64,000 nucleotides of DNA, from assembly GCA_020852175.1 (NCBI GenBank), contig JADZBH010000009.1:35765-99764 (forward strand). Reading direction: 5' to 3'. Below, piece by piece: positions 1 through 8,954 of the stretch. Origin of the DNA: Bryobacterales bacterium. GTDB taxonomy: Bacteria; Acidobacteriota; Terriglobia; Bryobacterales; Bryobacteraceae. The first letter of the stretch is position 1. The number at the start of each line of letters is the position of its first letter. The notes beneath the pieces were generated by a model. It was not told the DNA's origin and searched no databases. It saw only the letters and a program-made list of their open reading frames with translations. Made by a program: the position numbers and the translations under genes.

Positions 1-712
1 CGCGCTCCACGCCAACCACGGCAAGCCCTTCGTGAAAGGCCGATTCCAGACCCTCGCTGATGCGCGCCTGTTCGGCGCGGGCGCGCCCGGGATCCGATAC
101 GCGCCACTCGGGAAAGGCGAGCGGCACCTCGACGCGCCCTTCGATGGACGGCCGCCGCGGCGCTTCGCCCGCCAGCACGCGCCGCACGCGCTCGCTGGCC
201 ATCCACCATTCGGCGGTGCAACGGTCCGTCGGCATGCCGAGGTCGAACTTGTTCGATGTGATGCCGTACTGGTTGCGGACCAGCCGGCGCACCACGCAGC
301 CGAGGCGCTCCATGTTGAAGAACGCGTTTTTCACCTGCAGCGGATCGAAGGTCCACTCCATCAGATCGACGCCGCGCGCGACCGCATCGCCGCGTTGCGC
401 CAGTTTCAACTGCTTGCCCACGCCGCGGTCGCGGTACTCCGGCAGGACGCCTAGCATGTGGCTGTGCAGATACCGGCGGCCGCCGGGCTTCAAGCCGGGT
501 ATCGAAAGGCAGTAGCCGGTCATGCGCGCGCCGTCGTAGGCTCCGAATACCTGGCCGCCGATCCTGGTGGCCACGATGAACAGCCGGGCGGGCAACAGAT
601 CGATATCCTCGAAGCCCCAGATGCTTTTCTGCAGCGCGACGGCTTCGTCCATCTCCCTGGGTTCATGCAGGGCGCGCACGACGATCGCCGCGGAACGGCC
701 CGAATCACTCAT
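1..712 (-). CDS. GNAT-superfamily acetyltransferase (COG3375-like), 3' end outside window
   Basis: Reading leftwards from an ATG at 712, the frame stays open to the window edge (about 237 codons), so the C-terminus is missing. The N-terminus reads as a GNAT-like segment (alternating strands with an acceptor-site pattern, then GVLPEYRDRGVGKQLK, which matches the acetyl-CoA binding loop R-x-x-G-x-G/A). Sequence character resembles the 'predicted GNAT superfamily' COG3375 proteins, whose substrate is unknown. The ATG overlaps the mazG stop codon by 4 bp (ATGA), so the two genes are probably translated in a coupled way from one transcript. Family assignment is from recognition of the fold motif, not from a search. 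Confidence 0.75.
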   Translation of the reverse strand, partial: MSDSGRSAAIVVRALHEPREMDEAVALQKSIWGFEDIDLLPARLFIVATRIGGQVFGAYDGARMTGYCLSIPGLKPGGRRYLHSHMLGVLPEYRDRGVGKQLKLAQRGDAVARGVDLMEWTFDPLQVKNAFFNMERLGCVVRRLVRNQYGITSNKFDLGMPTDRCTAEWWMASERVRRVLAGEAPRRPSIEGRVEVPLAFPEWRVSDPGRARAEQARISEGLESAFHEGLAVVGVER

Positions 713-1545
713 ACACTCTGTTTCGCCTCGGTCCACTTCGCTTCCATCTCCTCCAGCGTCGCGCCGGGCAAAGCCTTGCCTTCCGCTGAAAGCGCCTGTT
801 CCACATGCGCGAACCTGCGCCGGAACTTGGCGTTTGCCTTGCGCAGAGCTTGCTCGGCGTCGATTCCATGGAACCGCGCCAGATTCACGGCGGAAAACAG
901 CAGGTCGCCGAACTCCTCCTCGGCGTGAGCGGCGTCGCCGGCAGCCCGCGCTTCCTCGAACTCCCCCATCTCCTCGCGGATCTTCTCCACCACCTGGCTC
1001 GCCGACGGCCAATCGAAACCAACCTTGGCGGCGCGGCGTCCGATCTCCTGCGCTTCGATCAGCGCCGGAGTGGAGCGAAGCACGCCGTCCAGCAGGCTTG
1101 CTTCCCGGATGCCCCGGGCAGCCTTCTCCTGTTTCTTGATCTCGTCCCAACGCTGCTTCACCTCGCCAGCCGTGCTGGCCGAGCCATCGCCGAAGATGTG
1201 CGGATGGCGGCGGACAAGCTTTTCATTGATGGCGCGCAGGGAGTCTTCCATGGTGAACAGCCCCTGTTCGGATGCCATCTGCGCGTGAAAGACGGCTTGC
1301 AGCAGGAAGTCGCCGAGTTCTTCGCACAGGCCGTCGAAGTCGCGGCGGTCTATGGCGTCGAGCACCTCGTAGGTCTCTTCCAGCGTGTAGGTCTTGATGG
1401 TGTCGAAGGTCTGCTCACGGTCCCAGGGACAACCGTTTTCCCCGCGCAGGCGCGCCATGATGGCGAGTAGCCGCGCGAAGGCTTCCGCCGCCGGCGCGTA
1501 CGCGGAGGGCCGCTCTGAGATTGGCGTTGGGGATGAGTCGCCCAT
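709..1545 (-). CDS. mazG: Nucleoside triphosphate pyrophosphohydrolase MazG
   Basis: A 278-residue protein that hydrolyses (d)NTPs to the monophosphate and pyrophosphate, cleaning the nucleotide pool. Two MazG helical domains are visible. The first carries the acidic metal-binding pattern LEETYEVLDAID followed by LCEELGDFLLQ (about residues 54-85). The second carries EKIREEMGEFEEA and EEEFGDLLF (about residues 187-220). Length fits the two-domain E. coli-type enzyme. It starts the operon that continues into the GNAT gene through an ATGA overlap. The first 20 residues are poorly conserved, so a slightly later start is possible. Confidence 0.95.
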   Translation of the reverse strand: MGDSSPTPISERPSAYAPAAEAFARLLAIMARLRGENGCPWDREQTFDTIKTYTLEETYEVLDAIDRRDFDGLCEELGDFLLQAVFHAQMASEQGLFTMEDSLRAINEKLVRRHPHIFGDGSASTAGEVKQRWDEIKKQEKAARGIREASLLDGVLRSTPALIEAQEIGRRAAKVGFDWPSASQVVEKIREEMGEFEEARAAGDAAHAEEEFGDLLFSAVNLARFHGIDAEQALRKANAKFRRRFAHVEQALSAEGKALPGATLEEMEAKWTEAKQSV

Positions 1546-1588
1546 GAACCCTGGGATGGTTTCAGGTTAGCATGGGGATCGTCAGCTC

Positions 1589-2131
1589 ATGCCAATCACC
1601 AGACGAGAGGCCGCCGCCGCCGTGGCCACTTTTATTCTTCCGCTCGAAGCGCAGGGGCCCGCTGAACCGCCGCGGCTCGGCTTTTTCACGCCCAACGGCG
1701 CCAAGCTCATCGAGATCATCGCCAACATCCTGATCCCTCCGGACGAATTCCCAGGCGCGGGCGACGCCGGCGCCGCTTATTACATCGACAAACAGATGCA
1801 GGGTCCCTATAAGGACAAGCTCGACATGTGGCGCGCGGGCCTGTTCACGTTCAGCTCCGTGGTGAAACATCACTACCAGGGCCGCAGCTTCCTGACGCTG
1901 TCGCCGGATGAGCAGAAGCAGTTCATCGACAGCATCGCGCAAGGCTCCGTACCGGCTCTGCGTGGAATTTTCGATTTCATTTACGACCTGACGCTGCAAG
2001 GGTATTTCGGCTCGCCGGAACATGGGGGGAATTGGCAGCGGACGTCGTGGAAGATGCTGCGCATCGAGGATGTGATGGACGGTGATGGTCATGCCGCGCA
2101 CGGCGGAGCGGTGAAAGGCGGCGCGAAGTGA
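1589..2131 (+). CDS. Gluconate 2-dehydrogenase subunit 3 family protein
   Basis: A 180-residue small subunit of a membrane-bound FAD dehydrogenase. The start has a short twin-arginine-like motif (TRREAAAAVATF) that suits export as a folded partner of the large subunit. The body contains the family pattern with LIEIIANILIPPDEFPGA near residues 35-52 and a YFGSPEHGGN segment near the C-terminus, typical of the gluconate dehydrogenase gamma-chain family. It overlaps the next gene, a GMC oxidoreductase, by 4 bp (GTGA), which supports a stable complex. The usual third partner, a multihaem cytochrome c, is not present next to it. Electron acceptor and sugar substrate cannot be deduced. Confidence 0.85.
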   Translation: MPITRREAAAAVATFILPLEAQGPAEPPRLGFFTPNGAKLIEIIANILIPPDEFPGAGDAGAAYYIDKQMQGPYKDKLDMWRAGLFTFSSVVKHHYQGRSFLTLSPDEQKQFIDSIAQGSVPALRGIFDFIYDLTLQGYFGSPEHGGNWQRTSWKMLRIEDVMDGDGHAAHGGAVKGGAK

Positions 2132-3774
2132 AGCTCGATCCGGTGGATGCCGTCGTCGTGGGCGCCGGCGCCGGTGGCGGCGTGGTGGCGTACGTCCTGG
2201 CCCGGGCCGGTTTCCGCGTCGTGCTGCTGGAGCGGGGACGCGAGATCCCGTTCGGCGAAAGCGGCCACGATGAGTTGCGCAGCCAGAGGACCACGGTGCT
2301 GGGCAACGCGTTCGGCCCCGATGACGGCTACTATGCACGGCAGATTCGAAGCCCTCTGACAGGCCGGTTCTATCGTGTGAAGCCGAGCGAGGGGGCATAC
2401 AACAACGTGGCCGCCTGCGTGGGCGGCGGCACGGCCAGCTATGGCGCCATGGCCTGGCGGTTCCATCCCAAGGACTTCCAGATGCTGTCCTCCTACGGGC
2501 TGGTGGCGGGTTCGACGTTGGCCGATTGGCCCATCACATATGGCGATCTGGAGCCCTACTACGAACGCGCCGAACATGAGATTGGCGTGTCCGGGAAAGC
2601 GGGCGCGAATCCATTTGAAGGGCCGCGCAAGAAGGGCTATCCGATGCCGCCGCTGCCCTACAACCAGGAGGCCGCGCGGCTGGCGGCCGGAGCCAGGAAG
2701 CTGGGCTGGCATCCGTTTCCCATCCCCATGGCGATCAACTCGGTGGAGCGCGACGGGCGCGCCGGATGCATCGCCTGCCCGCACTGCGTGGGCTTCGGCT
2801 GCGAAGTGGACGCGAAGAACGGCACGCAAAACACGGTGATCCCGAGGGCGGTGAAGACGGGCAATTGCACGCTGCTGACCGAAGCCGTGGCCAAGGAGAT
2901 CCTGACCGATGCGGCGGGCAAGGCGGCGGGCGTGGCCTACTACCATCAGGGCCGGTTGCAGGAGCAGCCGGCGCGCGTGGTGGTGGTGGCGTGCTCGGCG
3001 ACCGAGACGCCCCGGCTGCTGTTGAATTCCAAGTCGAAGGCGCATCCAAGCGGCCTGGGCAACGCGAATGATTGGGTGGGACGCAACCTGCAAGGCCACG
3101 CCTATTCGGGAGCGTATGGGCTGTTCGAGGATGAGATCTTCGACGGAACCGGACCGGCTGCCCGCGTCGCGCTTTGCGACTTCAATCATGGGAATAAGGG
3201 TATTGCGGGCGGTGCGATGCTGGCCAATGAGTTCATCCGGCTGCCATATCTGTTCGCCAGAAGCGTACGTCCGCCCCGCATGCCCCGTTACGGGCTCGAA
3301 TTCAAGAAGTATGTGCGCGACAACTATAAGCGGTCGGCTGGCGTGAAGGGTCCGGTGCAGGAGATGCCGTTGTGGGACAACCGCGTGGAGGTGGACCCGA
3401 AGGTGACCGACCACTGGGGCATTCCCGTGGCGGCCATCACGACGCGGCGGCATCCGCGAGACGCCGAAACCGGCCGGTTCATCGCCGAACGGGCGGCCGA
3501 GTGGCTGAAGGCCTCGGGCGCGCGCGAGACGTGGCTACAGGTGGCGAATTTGAACGGCACGGGCGGACAACATCAGGCGGGCACCTGCCGCATGGGAAAG
3601 GACGCCAAGACGAGCGTCACGAACCCTCATGGGCGTCTGCATGGCGCCGACAACGTGTACGTCGCAGACGGAAGCGTGCTGGTGACCAACGGTGGCTTCA
3701 ACCCGTCGTTGACCATCATGGCGCTGGCGTTCCGCACGGGCGAGCGGATTGTCCGCGACTGGCGCAAGGCCTAA
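2128..3774 (+). CDS. GMC-family FAD-dependent oxidoreductase (large subunit)
   Basis: A 548-residue flavoprotein starting at GTG inside the stop of the small-subunit gene. The dinucleotide-binding motif GAGAGGG lies at residues 12-18 and the C-terminal GMC block HQAGTCRMG with the following NP (GGFNPSLTIMAL) near residues 485-535. A Cys-rich loop, C-x2-C-x2-C-x4-C, lies near residues 214-225. In family members of the FAD glucose/gluconate dehydrogenase type a comparable Cys cluster binds an Fe-S centre. With the subunit 3 partner it probably oxidises a sugar or polyol in the periplasm and feeds electrons to the respiratory chain. Substrate is unknown. Confidence 0.9.
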   Translation: MKLDPVDAVVVGAGAGGGVVAYVLARAGFRVVLLERGREIPFGESGHDELRSQRTTVLGNAFGPDDGYYARQIRSPLTGRFYRVKPSEGAYNNVAACVGGGTASYGAMAWRFHPKDFQMLSSYGLVAGSTLADWPITYGDLEPYYERAEHEIGVSGKAGANPFEGPRKKGYPMPPLPYNQEAARLAAGARKLGWHPFPIPMAINSVERDGRAGCIACPHCVGFGCEVDAKNGTQNTVIPRAVKTGNCTLLTEAVAKEILTDAAGKAAGVAYYHQGRLQEQPARVVVVACSATETPRLLLNSKSKAHPSGLGNANDWVGRNLQGHAYSGAYGLFEDEIFDGTGPAARVALCDFNHGNKGIAGGAMLANEFIRLPYLFARSVRPPRMPRYGLEFKKYVRDNYKRSAGVKGPVQEMPLWDNRVEVDPKVTDHWGIPVAAITTRRHPRDAETGRFIAERAAEWLKASGARETWLQVANLNGTGGQHQAGTCRMGKDAKTSVTNPHGRLHGADNVYVADGSVLVTNGGFNPSLTIMALAFRTGERIVRDWRKA

Positions 3775-3791
3775 AGGAACGGCGGGCGCGC

Positions 3792-4895
3792 CTAGCGCCG
3801 GTAAAACTCGCGCACGCGGCCAATCACCTCGGCCACGCTGGCATCGCTCAGGTACGGATAGATGGGCAGCGAGAGGATTTCGCGCACGGCGCGCTCGGCA
3901 TGGGGAAGATCGCCGCGCTTGCATCCGGCTTCGCGGAACGCGGGCATCAGGTGGAGAGGCGCGGGATAGTGGATGCCCGTGCCGATTCCCTTGCCGGCGA
4001 GCCAGGAGCGCAGTTTGTCGCGGCGAGCGGCGCGGATCACGAACAGGTGCCGGACGCTTTCGCTGCTGGTGCGCACCGGGCGGATGCCGGGGCAATCGCG
4101 CAGGCCCTCTTCATACAGGTGCGCCACGTGGCGGCGCATGCCGTTCCATTCGCCGAGCCTGGGCAGGAAGGCGCGCAGGTAGCAGGCCTGCATCTCGTCC
4201 AGCCGCGAGTTGATACCGGGCAGGTAAGCGATCTGTCCGCCCCGGCGTCCGCCATCGCGGCGCGAGAGCAGCCGTTTGCCTGCCGCCAGGGAGTTCGTGG
4301 TGATGGCTCCGCCGTCGCCGAGGCACCCGAGGTTCTTCGTCGGGTAGAAACTGTAACAGACGTAGGGGCCGTAAGCGGCAAGGGGCTTGTCTTTGTGCGT
4401 GGCGCCGTGAGCCTGGCAGGCATCCTGAATGAGCACGGCGCCCAGCGAGCGGGCCAGGGAGCGGAACGGCGCCAGCGGCGCGGGTTGCCCGTAAAGGTGC
4501 ACGGGCACCAGGGCCGCCGTCCGTTTGCCCGCCCGGTTGCCGAGATCGGCGGGATCGAGCAGCAGCGTTTCAGGATCCACGTCGGCGAAGCGGACGCGGC
4601 AGCCCGCCGCGGCGATTCCCACGCCGGTGAACGGCGCTGTGAGGGCCGTGGTCCACGCCTCCTGGGAAGGACGCGTGACGCCGGCGTCGCGGAGAACGAT
4701 TTCGATGGCGGCGGTGCCGGAGCCCACGGTGATCGCACATTTTGTTTGAAACGCGGACGCAAGTTCCTGTTCCAACCCGGCCACCTCTTCGCCCAGAATG
4801 AAGTGCATCCGGCCGAACATCGCGGCCAGGCGGGCGCGCCAGGCTGGTTCGGCCGCATCCAGGCACGGCTTCAGGTTCACGGAGGGAATGGGCAT
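3792..4895 (-). CDS. DegT/DnrJ/EryC1/StrS-family PLP aminotransferase
   Basis: A 367-residue sugar aminotransferase-like protein. The PLP lysine is K187 in SFYPTKNLGCLGDGG, the standard DegT motif. Upstream, VGSGTAAIEI binds the cofactor phosphate and LIQDACQAHGA holds the Asp that contacts the pyridine nitrogen. These enzymes transaminate keto-sugar nucleotides for surface polysaccharides or antibiotics. No other sugar-nucleotide genes are adjacent, so the substrate is open. Its start lies one base after the stop of the winged-helix/TolB gene, so it is probably transcribed with it. Confidence 0.9.
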   Translation of the reverse strand: MPIPSVNLKPCLDAAEPAWRARLAAMFGRMHFILGEEVAGLEQELASAFQTKCAITVGSGTAAIEIVLRDAGVTRPSQEAWTTALTAPFTGVGIAAAGCRVRFADVDPETLLLDPADLGNRAGKRTAALVPVHLYGQPAPLAPFRSLARSLGAVLIQDACQAHGATHKDKPLAAYGPYVCYSFYPTKNLGCLGDGGAITTNSLAAGKRLLSRRDGGRRGGQIAYLPGINSRLDEMQACYLRAFLPRLGEWNGMRRHVAHLYEEGLRDCPGIRPVRTSSESVRHLFVIRAARRDKLRSWLAGKGIGTGIHYPAPLHLMPAFREAGCKRGDLPHAERAVREILSLPIYPYLSDASVAEVIGRVREFYRR

Positions 4896-4896
4896 G

Positions 4897-7038
4897 TCAG
4901 GGCGGATCGAGAAGATACAGGTTGCCGCTCGATTCGGACCGTTCGTAGACGATCATGTCACCGCGCGGAGACCAACTAGGATAACGCACGAACGTACGCG
5001 GCGGTCCTGGCGGCAGCAGCGTTTTCATGCTGCCCGTGGAAGCCGACACCGCATAGAGCCCCCACACGCCCCCGCGCATGACGGCCACCGCGATGTGGCC
5101 GTTGTCCGGCGCCCAGCCATAGGGCCAAAACTGGCCCCGCTCGCTCGTCAGGCGGCGGAATCCGCGTCCCTGAGAATCCATCACGACCAGGTGGGTGAAA
5201 TCCTTGTCGAACAACTCGGCCGCGACCATCTTCCCGTCGCCGGACCAACTGGGATAACCAATGTCCTGGCCTGCGGGCGTGAGGCCCGCGGCTGGCTTGC
5301 CGTCAAGCGAGGAAATGGCGACTCCGAGCCGGCCATTGGTCCAGGTTTGGAAGAGCATGTGTGTGCCATCGCGAGAGACGCCCGCCATCCGGGGTCCATC
5401 TTTCAGCGGAATAACCTCCTGCGTACGGGCATCGCCTACCTTGACACGCACGAGCGAGGCATGTTCGCCGGGCTTGCGCGTGAATAGGATCGTCCGGCTG
5501 TCGGCCAGCCAGTTGGGCATCACCTCGGAGGCGGGGTTGGTGGTGATCTGCTCCGGTTCGCCTCCCCGGGCGGGGATGACGTAGATATCCGATTGAACAC
5601 CCACGCGGCGGACATAGTAAGCAACCAAGACGCCGTCGGGCGAGATCGCGGGCAGGCTGACGCGTGAGGCGGTTTCGTGAGTGAGTTCCTCCGGCGGCCC
5701 GGAGGCCTCCAGCGTGCGAGGGTTCATCGGCAACCGGTACAGGTTGCTCGACGGCATGACCAGCGTGTAGGCAAGCTGGCCGGTGGCCGAGACGGCCAGC
5801 GCACGCGGCATCAGAACACCGGTCTGCTGGATGGTTCGTGGCTTGCCGCCCTCGGGCACAGTCAGGCTGGCGACCGAGAACTCATAATTGGGACTGGCCT
5901 CGGAAAGGTACAGTTCCCGGCCTCCCGGAGCGCAAGCCAGACTCAGCCAGGCATGATCCGCACTCCGGCGAACCGCTTCCGGCCGGGCCCCATCGCCCAG
6001 CCGCAGGCGCCACACCGTGCTGGATCCATGGGCGCTGGCCGAAAGGTAGTACAGAGAATCGCTCCCGGCCGGCCAGCATGGGCTTATCTGGCCGCCACGC
6101 GCCATAATCTCCGAAGTCAGTGGACGGGGCGTTCCCCCCTCCAGATCCGCCAGATAGAGACGCGTGCCATGCAGCGAGCCGAAATCGGCGGCGATCGGTG
6201 AAAGGTAGACGCCGGAGCGGAAAACGACCTGGCGCGAGTCAGGGGACCATGCAGGGTCGAGCCCAAAATCGGAGAGCGTGCGCGGCGTGCCTCCGGTGGC
6301 TGGAACAATGCGGAGCGCGTTCTGGACAACGGCGTGGTAGGCAATCCATTTTCCGTCTGGCGACCAGGCGGGCATGATGTTCTGCTGTCCATCCTCCGTC
6401 AGCGGAATTTCGCGCCCGCCGGGCGTCACAGGCTTGGTATAGAGTTCGAACCGGCCCGTCTTGTCCGATGCATAAACCAGCAGATTTCCGTCGGGTGAAA
6501 ACGAACTCCACATCTGTAGACCCGGTCCGGAAGTGAACTGACGGCTGTGGCCGCCCGTGCCGGTGGCGGGAACCCGCGTCCCCAGTCCGGCCAGATAGGC
6601 TGCCCCCGCAAGCAGGAGGGCCGAGCCAGTGAGCAGCAGCCCCCATCGCCGTCCGGGGAGTGACGTTGAAGGCCCCAGGGTCTGGCTGGCGGGGGGCGAA
6701 GGAGGCGCCGCCATCGTCTCCACGGCCGCGACGAAACGGTAACCCTGGGTGGGTACGGTTTCGATGTAGCGTGCGCCCTTGGCCGTGTCGCCCAACTCGC
6801 GCCGCAGTTGGGCCACTACCCGCGTCAGCGCGTTGTCGGTGACGAACGCTCCGCCCCAAACCTCCTGAATCAACTCCTCCTTCGTCACCAGCCGTCCGGG
6901 ATGCTCCACTAGATAGCGCAGCACCTGGAAGGCGCGCGGCTCCAGTGTGAGTTTTTGCCCTCCGCGGACGGCGCTGAACGTGGCCGTGTCCACCAGGACA
7001 TCGTCAAACCGGAAACAAGCCGCGGCGGCAGGGTGCAT
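4897..7038 (-). CDS. Winged-helix DNA-binding protein fused to TolB-like propeller (CadC-like one-component regulator)
   Basis: A 713-residue, three-part protein. Residues 1-105 form an OmpR/PhoB-type winged helix (LVTKEELIQEVWGG, then NALTRVVAQLRRELGD and YIETVPTQGYRF), which in this family binds DNA. One membrane helix follows at about residues 130-150. The rest is a run of TolB/PD40 propeller blades, recognisable by repeated SPDG and WSPDG turns. The design matches CadC-type sensors in which a periplasmic domain controls a cytoplasmic DNA-binding domain. Ligand and target genes are unknown. The aminotransferase gene directly downstream is a candidate operon partner. Confidence 0.9.
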   Translation of the reverse strand: MHPAAAACFRFDDVLVDTATFSAVRGGQKLTLEPRAFQVLRYLVEHPGRLVTKEELIQEVWGGAFVTDNALTRVVAQLRRELGDTAKGARYIETVPTQGYRFVAAVETMAAPPSPPASQTLGPSTSLPGRRWGLLLTGSALLLAGAAYLAGLGTRVPATGTGGHSRQFTSGPGLQMWSSFSPDGNLLVYASDKTGRFELYTKPVTPGGREIPLTEDGQQNIMPAWSPDGKWIAYHAVVQNALRIVPATGGTPRTLSDFGLDPAWSPDSRQVVFRSGVYLSPIAADFGSLHGTRLYLADLEGGTPRPLTSEIMARGGQISPCWPAGSDSLYYLSASAHGSSTVWRLRLGDGARPEAVRRSADHAWLSLACAPGGRELYLSEASPNYEFSVASLTVPEGGKPRTIQQTGVLMPRALAVSATGQLAYTLVMPSSNLYRLPMNPRTLEASGPPEELTHETASRVSLPAISPDGVLVAYYVRRVGVQSDIYVIPARGGEPEQITTNPASEVMPNWLADSRTILFTRKPGEHASLVRVKVGDARTQEVIPLKDGPRMAGVSRDGTHMLFQTWTNGRLGVAISSLDGKPAAGLTPAGQDIGYPSWSGDGKMVAAELFDKDFTHLVVMDSQGRGFRRLTSERGQFWPYGWAPDNGHIAVAVMRGGVWGLYAVSASTGSMKTLLPPGPPRTFVRYPSWSPRGDMIVYERSESSGNLYLLDPP

Positions 7039-7051
7039 GAGGACTCTCTTC

Positions 7052-7057
7052 GTTATA
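7052..7057 (-). promoter_or_regulatory. Candidate -10 element of the winged-helix regulator gene
   Basis: On the minus strand TATAAC lies 13 nt before the ATG at 7038. The spacing places the transcription start inside a short leader. No convincing -35 is visible. Confidence 0.35.
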
Positions 7058-7115
7058 CGCGAAAGCTCACCTTTCCGTCACGATCATCACGAGGCAGCCA
7101 GGGCAATCTTGCCTC

Positions 7116-7997
7116 ATGTTCTTCCTACTGGGCAATGCCTTGCCCGTCCTGGGGCTTATGGTGAGCACGGCGGCGCTGGAGTTGCAAGCAGGCTACCCCG
7201 TGCTGGATGGAGTTCGCGTGAACGGCGCGGGACCCTACCGGATGCTGGTGGACACCGGAGCCGAATCCACCTCGCTGCGTCCCTCCCAGGCGGCGAGGAT
7301 GGGCCTGGTTCCCACGTATGCAGTCGAATTGGAGAGCGTCGCCGGGGCCGCCGTGACGCCTGCCGCCAAGGCTCGACTGGTGGAAGCCGGGGGGGTAGCC
7401 CTGGCAGGCGTCGAGGTTTTACTGGCCGAGCCTCCGGCGCTACCCGGAGGCAAGCGCTTGGATGGGGTTCTGGGACAAACCTTCCTACGCCGCACAAACT
7501 ATTGGATCCATTACACAAATAGATTCATCGCCATGGATATCGGCGACAGCCTGGATGGCTGCCTGAAGGGGCACGCGCTGCCCATCGCAACCGTGAACGG
7601 ACGGCCTGCCATTCCCGTAGGGATGGGCGCGGCGGGCGAGCGGCGGCTGGTGCTGGACACCGGGGCTTCGCATCTGATTCTGACGGGTCCGTTTGAGACA
7701 CAGAGGCGCGTGATGCCGGCTTCGTTTCGCTCCGCCACGGACGGACGCACCGGCGGGATGGTCGCCCTACCCCTGGTGACAGCCGGTAAGCGGTTGTGGC
7801 AAAACGTGTTAGCCGGATGGTTGAACGAATCTGAGCAGATGCCTGGAGGGCTGTTTCCGGCGCATCTGTTACGGAGCTTTTACATTAGCAATCGGAAACA
7901 GTCTGTCCTTGTGGAGCCTCGCGCCGCCGCACCGTGCGCCACCGGCCCAACAGAACCACCTGCCCGTACAGACGGAGCAACTGGAACAGCGTGGTGA
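7116..7997 (+). CDS. Retropepsin-like aspartyl protease family protein
   Basis: A 293-residue protein with two aspartyl protease repeats. The first active-site motif is VDTGAES (Asp46) and the second LDTGASH (Asp181). Each is followed by strand patterns of the pepsin/retropepsin fold, and GVLGQTFLRR fits the family's GxLGxxFL segment. The N-terminus is hydrophobic and could be a signal peptide, so a secreted or periplasmic location is likely. Such two-repeat proteins are common in Acidobacteria and Bacteroidetes, but substrates are unknown. The last 35 codons or so overlap the convergent glycosyltransferase gene and read as low-complexity Ala/Pro/Thr, which suggests the original stop was lost. 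Confidence 0.8.
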   Translation: MFFLLGNALPVLGLMVSTAALELQAGYPVLDGVRVNGAGPYRMLVDTGAESTSLRPSQAARMGLVPTYAVELESVAGAAVTPAAKARLVEAGGVALAGVEVLLAEPPALPGGKRLDGVLGQTFLRRTNYWIHYTNRFIAMDIGDSLDGCLKGHALPIATVNGRPAIPVGMGAAGERRLVLDTGASHLILTGPFETQRRVMPASFRSATDGRTGGMVALPLVTAGKRLWQNVLAGWLNESEQMPGGLFPAHLLRSFYISNRKQSVLVEPRAAAPCATGPTEPPARTDGATGTAW

Positions 7998-8685
7998 GCA
8001 GGCTCTTCACCCGGAAAAACTGGGAACTGCCATGAAGGCGCGGCAGGTGGTGGACGCCGACCTCACGCACATCATATGGACTCATCTCGATCTTGCGCAC
8101 CAGTTCGACACAGATGGTGCCTGAGGTGGAGACTAACTCGATGTCTTCCATCACCTTACGGCGGATCAGGCGGAAATCGCAGTCGATGTCGGCCAGTTTC
8201 ACACCGAACAGAAAGCGTGCAAACCGATTATAAGTTTTTCCAATCCAAACCCGATGCCAGGGATCGTTGCGCTCCAATTTGAAGCCGTTCACCAGGCCAA
8301 TGCGTTCGTCCACCTGAGCCAGCAACTTGGGGAGTTCGGTGACGTCATATTGGCCGTCGCCGTCAGTATAAAAGATGAAGTCGCGGGTTGCCGAGGCGAA
8401 ACCGGACCGCAGCGCTCCACCATAGCCCCGGTTTACATCGTGCGTGACCACACGAAGATTGGGCTGGTACTGAAGCCGGAGCGCTTCCAACACCTCTGCC
8501 GTCGCATCCTGGCTGCCATCGTTCACCACCACAACCTCGTAGTCGGCGACATGGGCGCGGAGCACTTCAAAGGTGGATGCAATCAGTTGTGGAAGTGACG
8601 GCGCATCGTTGTATGCGGGGAAGAATACCGTCAATCCCCATGGAAACCGCTGCGCGGGCCGGAGTCCCGCGTCCGGAGCAATCAT
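7885..8685 (-). CDS. Family 2 glycosyltransferase (dolichyl-phosphate mannosyltransferase-like)
   Basis: The start at 8685 is chosen because AAGGGG lies 7 nt before it; an upstream in-frame ATG at 8739 lacks a ribosome site. The protein is about 266 residues with a GT-A fold. It has FFPAYNDAPSL at the nucleotide-binding N-terminus, VVVNDGSQD, and the DxD motif YTDGDGQYD. The later segment DIDCDFRLIRR is typical of GT2 enzymes that act on polyprenyl phosphate sugars. There is no C-terminal membrane helix. Its 3' end overlaps the aspartyl protease gene by 113 bp, tail to tail. Confidence 0.85.
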   Translation of the reverse strand: MIAPDAGLRPAQRFPWGLTVFFPAYNDAPSLPQLIASTFEVLRAHVADYEVVVVNDGSQDATAEVLEALRLQYQPNLRVVTHDVNRGYGGALRSGFASATRDFIFYTDGDGQYDVTELPKLLAQVDERIGLVNGFKLERNDPWHRVWIGKTYNRFARFLFGVKLADIDCDFRLIRRKVMEDIELVSTSGTICVELVRKIEMSPYDVREVGVHHLPRLHGSSQFFRVKSLLTTLFQLLRLYGQVVLLGRWRTVRRREAPQGQTVSDC

Positions 8686-8942
8686 TGTGTTCCCCTTCAC
8701 AGCCCACCCGTTACGATCAGCGGGCTGCCCTAAACTCAAATCCTTACGACTACTTCACAATCACCCGTCGAAACAAGGATGAAGGTATTGTAAGAGGCGG
8801 ACATCGGGAACGCAAGCGTTCAGCTTAAGAAATCTTACAGTTTGTGACGGCTGTGGTACGGGGTACGGCATTTGCCGCGATTCCTGCCCCACGGGGGCGT
8901 GGCAGCAGGGCAAAAACTTGCCGAAAAATTCAACAGATGCTT

Positions 8943-8948
8943 TAGAAT
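8943..8948 (+). promoter_or_regulatory. -10-like TAGAAT ending 6 nt before the DUF1428 start (leaderless promoter)
   Basis: TAGAAT at 8943-8948 is followed by exactly six bases and then the ATG at 8955, which puts the expected transcription start on the A of the start codon. There is no ribosome-binding sequence. Confidence 0.5.
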
Positions 8949-8954
8949 CAACCC

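Noticed and set aside
8880..8915. Small CCACG/CGTGG inverted repeat upstream of the DUF1428 gene
   Set aside because: The stem is only 5 bp and in GC-rich sequence this is expected by chance.
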